Source: Haloquadratum sp. J07HQX50 (GTDB taxonomy: Archaea; Halobacteriota; Halobacteria; Halobacteriales; Haloferacaceae). Taken from it: 8,405 bases of DNA. The DNA lies in assembly GCA_000416005.1 (NCBI GenBank), contig KE356563.1, forward strand, positions 339,733 through 348,137, read 5' to 3'. A program made the translations under genes and the position numbers. Below the pieces are notes generated by a model. It worked only from the letters and a program-made list of their open reading frames with translations. It had not been told where the DNA came from and searched no databases. Position 1 is the first letter of the stretch. The number at the start of each line of letters is the position of its first letter. Shown piece by piece: positions 5,618-8,405 of this stretch.

Positions 5618-6069
5618 CAGATATCATTCCCGCCTGTCTGGTTCGTTGAGAGACTAGAGACAGCGTGATGTCCGACGAACGCTCCGATAAATCCGAGAGC
5701 GTAGCTTGCGAGGACGTAGAGCATGGCCACGACAGGTGTTGCGGCGACAGCGTCAAGAACAAATGTGCTGTATGTAGTAAACGACGAGAGGAATCCGGTG
5801 CCGAGAACACGCTGACTCCGTTGAGAGAGCATACCGACGAGTTGAGCCTCCTGTGTCAGCGCCCCGAGTGCGAACGACCCAGCGACATTGACGAACGCTG
5901 TTGAGAGCAGCGAGGAGTGAATAGATAAGCCGATCAAATACCGGCAATTCGCTCCGGCGAACGCACCAAGCGCGATGAGAAGTGCTGTCTCTATTCTGAC
6001 AATCCCTCGTTGGCGCGATGTCATGACTGGGCGTGTCGCAGTCGCCGGTTGGTCAGCATGGATATCCAT
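5617..6069 (-). CDS. crcB: CrcB/Fluc fluoride channel, first subunit
   Basis: CrcB-family subunit of 150 residues, four predicted helices plus an N-terminal extension of about 25 residues and a polar tail. Motifs: GAFAGANCRY (35-44) with conserved Arg43, AFVNVAGSFALG (58-69) with Asn61, and GTGFLSSFTTYSTF (90-103) with Tyr100 and Phe103 in the fluoride-pathway positions. Positive residues are at the N-terminus (Arg13, 19, 21, 25) and in loop 2 (Arg84, 87), predicting N-inside topology, the reverse of the other subunit. The two therefore probably form the antiparallel heterodimer known for paired crcB genes. ATG at 6069 is used; ATG at 6024 (residue 16) would still give a full channel domain. 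First gene of the pair, divergent from fmdA, with a perfect inverted repeat 54-71 nt upstream. I saw no crcB-type fluoride riboswitch in the leader. Confidence 0.92.
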   Translation of the reverse strand: MDIHADQPATATRPVMTSRQRGIVRIETALLIALGAFAGANCRYLIGLSIHSSLLSTAFVNVAGSFALGALTQEAQLVGMLSQRSQRVLGTGFLSSFTTYSTFVLDAVAATPVVAMLYVLASYALGFIGAFVGHHAVSSLSTNQTGGNDI

Positions 6070-6122
6070 ACCCCAAGTGATGCTACACGTCGTCTAAAGC
6101 GTGCTGAGCCGAATATGCGACA

Positions 6123-6140
6123 ATATGCACTTGTGCATAT
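6123..6140. promoter_or_regulatory. Perfect inverted repeat in the crcB-fmdA control region
   Basis: ATATGCAC (6123-6130) and GTGCATAT (6133-6140) are perfect 8-bp arms with a 2-nt spacer, 54-71 nt before the crcB start and about 200 nt before fmdA. A further ATATGCGA (6113-6120) lies 10 nt to the left as a direct repeat. The size and symmetry fit a dimeric helix-turn-helix regulator. The nearness to crcB suggests that promoter is the main target. Confidence 0.5.
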
Positions 6141-6217
6141 CATTAGTCAATATGATTCAAACGACACATTCGTATCTCTGTTGATGCATATAAAAAACTA
6201 CGCCGCGGTCTCCGATT

Positions 6218-6238
6218 ATAATTAACTAAATTAATTAT
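6218..6238. promoter_or_regulatory. AT-only inverted repeat in the crcB-fmdA control region
   Basis: ATAATTAA (6218-6225) and TTAATTAT (6231-6238) are perfect 8-bp arms around a 5-nt spacer, about 104-124 nt before the fmdA start. With only A and T the chance of a random match is raised. It may be a regulator site or simply AT-rich promoter DNA. Confidence 0.3.
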
Positions 6239-6308
6239 TGTGCTCATATAATGGTCATTTGAACTATAATAAGGAAAAGCGTTTGATTATCGAACGAAAT
6301 CATAGGAA

Positions 6309-6317
6309 TTTATATAA
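6309..6317 (+). promoter_or_regulatory. TATA box for fmdA
   Basis: TTTATATAA, preceded by the purine-rich AGGAA (6304-6308) that fits a BRE-like element. It is centred about 29 nt before ATG 6342. This supports a nearly leaderless transcript and that ATG as the start, and argues against the in-frame GTG at 6321, which is only 4 nt past the box. Confidence 0.6.
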
Positions 6318-6341
6318 TATGTGACCAAAAGACGAAGCGTA

Positions 6342-7613
6342 ATGCCCGAAACGAAGTTCGAGGTAGACGTCAACAGTGCGCCAGATGAGCAGCCGGGCCC
6401 GAACCCATTTAATCGATGGCATCCAGATATCCCGGCTGTCGTTGAAGCCGATCCTGGCGAGAGCATGCGATTAGAAGCCTTGGACTGGACTGGCGGACAG
6501 ATCATGGATAATGACAACGCAAACGAAGTTCGAGATGTAGACCTCTCACAGGTTCACTACCTGGCCGGTCCGGTTCACGTCAATGGGGCCGAACCAGGTG
6601 ACCTATTGAAAGTTGAGTTCCACGACATGGGTCCACTCAACGACCGCTGGGAGTTCGGTTTCACCGGAACTTTTTCCCAGAAGAACGGCGGTGGGTTCCT
6701 AACTGACCACTTTCCAAAGGCGGCCAAATCAATCTGGGATATCGACGGATACACCGTCTCGTGCCGCCATATCCCCGACGTTGAATACCAGGGGAAGATT
6801 CACCCTGGGCTCGCGGGATGTGCCCCAAGCGAAGAGTTACTGAAGACGTGGAACGAACGTGAACAGGAGCTCATCGACAAGCACGCTGAAGACCCCGAGT
6901 CGATACCGAACCATCCCACTGGGGAGGCAGAACCCGGCGTGGCGAACCCACCGACCTCCGAGGGGGCACTGATGGGCGAGATGAGCCCCGAAGAGGCCGA
7001 GGAGGCCGCCAAAGTCGCTGCCCGAACCGTTCCGCCTCGGGAACACGGCGGGAACCACGACATCAAAGACCTATCAATCGGCTCAACAGTCTATTTCCCA
7101 GTCTACGTTGAAGGCGCAAAGTTCGGAATTGGTGACTTCCACGCCTCGCAGGGTGACGGTGAGATCTCTTTCTGTGGCGCTATTGAGATGGCTGCCTACG
7201 TCGATCTTGAGTTCGATCTCGTGAAAGGCGGGATGGAGAAGTTTGGCGTTGATCATCCCATCTTCGAACCGGGTCACCGAGGTCCCAACTTCGAGGATTA
7301 CGTCACCTTCTGTGGTTACTCAGTTACAGAGGACGGTGAGCAAAAGTACATGGACTCCCATACTGCCTACCGGCGGGCCTGTCTACAAGCTATCGACTAT
7401 CTCAAGGAGTTCGGCTACACCGGCCAGCAGGCGCTACACCTCCTCGGGACAGTTCCCGTTGAGGGCCGACATAGCGGCGTCGTCGATGTACCAAACGCCT
7501 GTTCGACGCTTGCGCTGCCGACCGGCGCGTTTGAGTTTGACGCGTCCCCAGCAGGTATCGAACACAATAGCGCCGACCGCGGCGACATCTGTATCACGGA
7601 CGATCCGCTGTAG
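6342..7613 (+). CDS. fmdA: Formamidase/acetamidase (FmdA family)
   Basis: Hydrolyses formamide or acetamide to the acid plus ammonium, in the cytoplasm. The 423 residues match the roughly 400-residue FmdA/AmdA family. Family motifs: NRWHPDIP (24-31), EALDWTGGQI (45-54), HYLAGPVHV.GAEPGD (72-87), HPGLAGCAPS (154-163), REHGGNHDIKDL (233-244) and GDFHASQGDGE (264-274), with the His/Asp residues that line the metal-containing active site in this family. Residues 175-230 are an acidic, Glu-rich insertion, plausible salt adaptation. The frame is open from a GTG at 6321, but the TATA box at 6309-6317 and the family-like start MPETKFEVD favour ATG 6342. It is divergent from the crcB pair, and a chaperonin-like gene follows after 35 nt, probably on the same transcript. 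With the AmiS/UreI-type channel and the amidase it points to short-amide use as nitrogen source. Formamide versus acetamide cannot be decided. Confidence 0.95.
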   Translation: MPETKFEVDVNSAPDEQPGPNPFNRWHPDIPAVVEADPGESMRLEALDWTGGQIMDNDNANEVRDVDLSQVHYLAGPVHVNGAEPGDLLKVEFHDMGPLNDRWEFGFTGTFSQKNGGGFLTDHFPKAAKSIWDIDGYTVSCRHIPDVEYQGKIHPGLAGCAPSEELLKTWNEREQELIDKHAEDPESIPNHPTGEAEPGVANPPTSEGALMGEMSPEEAEEAAKVAARTVPPREHGGNHDIKDLSIGSTVYFPVYVEGAKFGIGDFHASQGDGEISFCGAIEMAAYVDLEFDLVKGGMEKFGVDHPIFEPGHRGPNFEDYVTFCGYSVTEDGEQKYMDSHTAYRRACLQAIDYLKEFGYTGQQALHLLGTVPVEGRHSGVVDVPNACSTLALPTGAFEFDASPAGIEHNSADRGDICITDDPL

Positions 7614-7648
7614 ATGCTGAACACTCGTGATGCCCGCTTCCGACACTG

Positions 7649-8405
7649 ATGTTGGGAGAGACAACTGGTGATAGCAGCAGATATGCGGAACCGGAGACCG
7701 CTGTTTCGAGAGCAGCGACAGCACTGTCTGGCGTCATCCGAACGACACTAGGTCCCAATGGTATGGACAAAATGGTCATCGGCGAGAAAGGGACCGTTAT
7801 TATCACAAATGATGGGTCAAGCATCATCAACTGGATGGACATTGATCACCCCGTCGGACGGCTGCTCAAGGATGTCGCAGTCGCGCAGGATGACTCCGTT
7901 GGTGATGGAGCCACGACGGCAGTCGTCCTAGCTGGCGCGCTTCTCAGTGAGGCTGCAGCGCTCCGCGCAGATGGACTACACCCGACAACGATCGTTGATG
8001 GTTACGTTCAAGCTTTTAAAACAGCCGTTGACCAACTTGAACACCACGAACTGGAAATAGACACACAATATGATGATCGCCTCAATGATCTTGCTCGGAC
8101 CGCCATCACGGGACGGTGGGATGCCGATGCAACCGAGCGGTTCGCCCATCTCACTCTCGATGCACTTCGAGCTGTTGATTTCGACACCTCAAAGCTTACA
8201 CTCAAATCCTACGCCGGCGGCGAACTCCGCGAGTCGATGTCTGTTGACGGACTCGTGGTTGACCTGCAGTCATCCTCGACATCTGTTGAAGTGGCTGGAC
8301 ATGCCCAGTTCGGAGATATCGATAACCCGCTCATTGCCATGGTCGACGGCAAAATCGGCATCTCGGAACCAGACCAGATCCGGTCAGTGCAGTTTGAGAA
8401 CACGT
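7649..8405 (+). CDS. Divergent group II chaperonin (thermosome-like) subunit, N-terminal part, cut by right window edge
   Basis: 252 residues are visible, open to the window end. Group II chaperonin motifs are clear: TTLGPNGMDKM (32-42), ITNDGSSI..WMDIDHP (52-68), DDSVGDGATTAVVLAG (81-96, with the nucleotide-binding GDG.TT), GLHPTTIVDGY, then the intermediate and early apical domain (SYAGGELRESMSVDGLVVD). It differs from standard haloarchaeal CCT subunits. The N-terminus is short, GDGTTT reads GDGATT, and the usual NMP segment after the VVVDK-like strand is replaced by a serine-rich stretch (SSSTSVEVAG). Standard subunits form the cytoplasmic folding ring; this looks like a specialised paralogue. 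It follows fmdA by 35 nt with no TATA box between, suggesting one transcript. ATG 7649 is the only in-frame ATG after the TGA at 7628-7630; another ATG at 7630 in a different frame encodes only 13 residues. Confidence 0.88.
   Translation, partial: MLGETTGDSSRYAEPETAVSRAATALSGVIRTTLGPNGMDKMVIGEKGTVIITNDGSSIINWMDIDHPVGRLLKDVAVAQDDSVGDGATTAVVLAGALLSEAAALRADGLHPTTIVDGYVQAFKTAVDQLEHHELEIDTQYDDRLNDLARTAITGRWDADATERFAHLTLDALRAVDFDTSKLTLKSYAGGELRESMSVDGLVVDLQSSSTSVEVAGHAQFGDIDNPLIAMVDGKIGISEPDQIRSVQFENT

Noticed and set aside
5219..6160. The 11-bp repeat ATATGATTCAA at 5219-5229 and 6150-6160 flanking the crcB pair
   Set aside because: Repeats of this length are expected by chance several times in a window this size, and no longer match or target duplication extends it.
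6070..6341. Fluoride riboswitch (crcB motif) upstream of crcB or fmdA
   Set aside because: The leader to crcB is short and I could not find the conserved GGNGATG start and pseudoknot elements on either strand by eye; a covariance-model search would be decisive.
6321..6341. GTG start for fmdA, seven codons upstream
   Set aside because: It lies 4 nt after the TATA box and would lie before the likely transcription start; the ATG at 6342 gives the family-like N-terminus.

Overview
The window looks chromosomal and archaeal, most likely from a halophilic archaeon (Halobacteria). The proteins are mostly acidic and the coding regions moderately GC-rich. Promoters are short and AT-rich, with TATA-like boxes about 26-30 nt before start codons that have little or no leader and no clear Shine-Dalgarno. 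One gene is a group II (thermosome-type) chaperonin relative. Genus and species cannot be read from the sequence.

Layout from left to right. (1) 1-354, minus: N-terminal 118 residues of an enolase-family protein with an altered catalytic loop; it runs off the left edge. (2) 355-863: non-coding, divergent promoter region with two neighbouring inverted repeats. (3) 864-2330, plus: complete amidase-signature hydrolase (488 aa) with an intact Lys-Ser-Ser triad. (4) 2331-2915: about 0.6 kb with no convincing gene. (5) 2916-3632, minus: exported protein of unknown function with a CxxC motif, preceded on the same strand by a possible 40-aa single-helix membrane protein (3889-4011). (6) 4330-4854, plus: AmiS/UreI-family amide/urea channel, with a strongly AT-rich region upstream. 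(7) 4855-5260: mostly non-coding, with a probable IS200/IS605-type end remnant and a possible 59-aa ORF. (8) 5261-6069, minus: two CrcB/Fluc fluoride-exporter subunits whose stop and start codons overlap by one base. (9) 6070-6341: divergent control region with perfect inverted repeats. (10) 6342-7613, plus: formamidase/acetamidase FmdA. (11) 7649-8405, plus: N-terminal half of a divergent chaperonin paralogue, probably co-transcribed with fmdA; it runs off the right edge.

How the parts may work together: the channel, the amidase and FmdA form a credible set for taking up short amides and releasing ammonium. The CrcB pair exports fluoride, and enolase is the classic fluoride-sensitive glycolytic enzyme. 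An enolase paralogue and a fluoride channel within 6 kb of amide hydrolases therefore raise the possibility of a combined amide-use and fluoride-resistance locus, perhaps acting on fluorinated amides. That link is inference. Similar ATATGC half-sites occur at similar distances upstream of crcB and of the channel gene, which is weak support for shared control. The divergent chaperonin after fmdA is the least expected neighbour.
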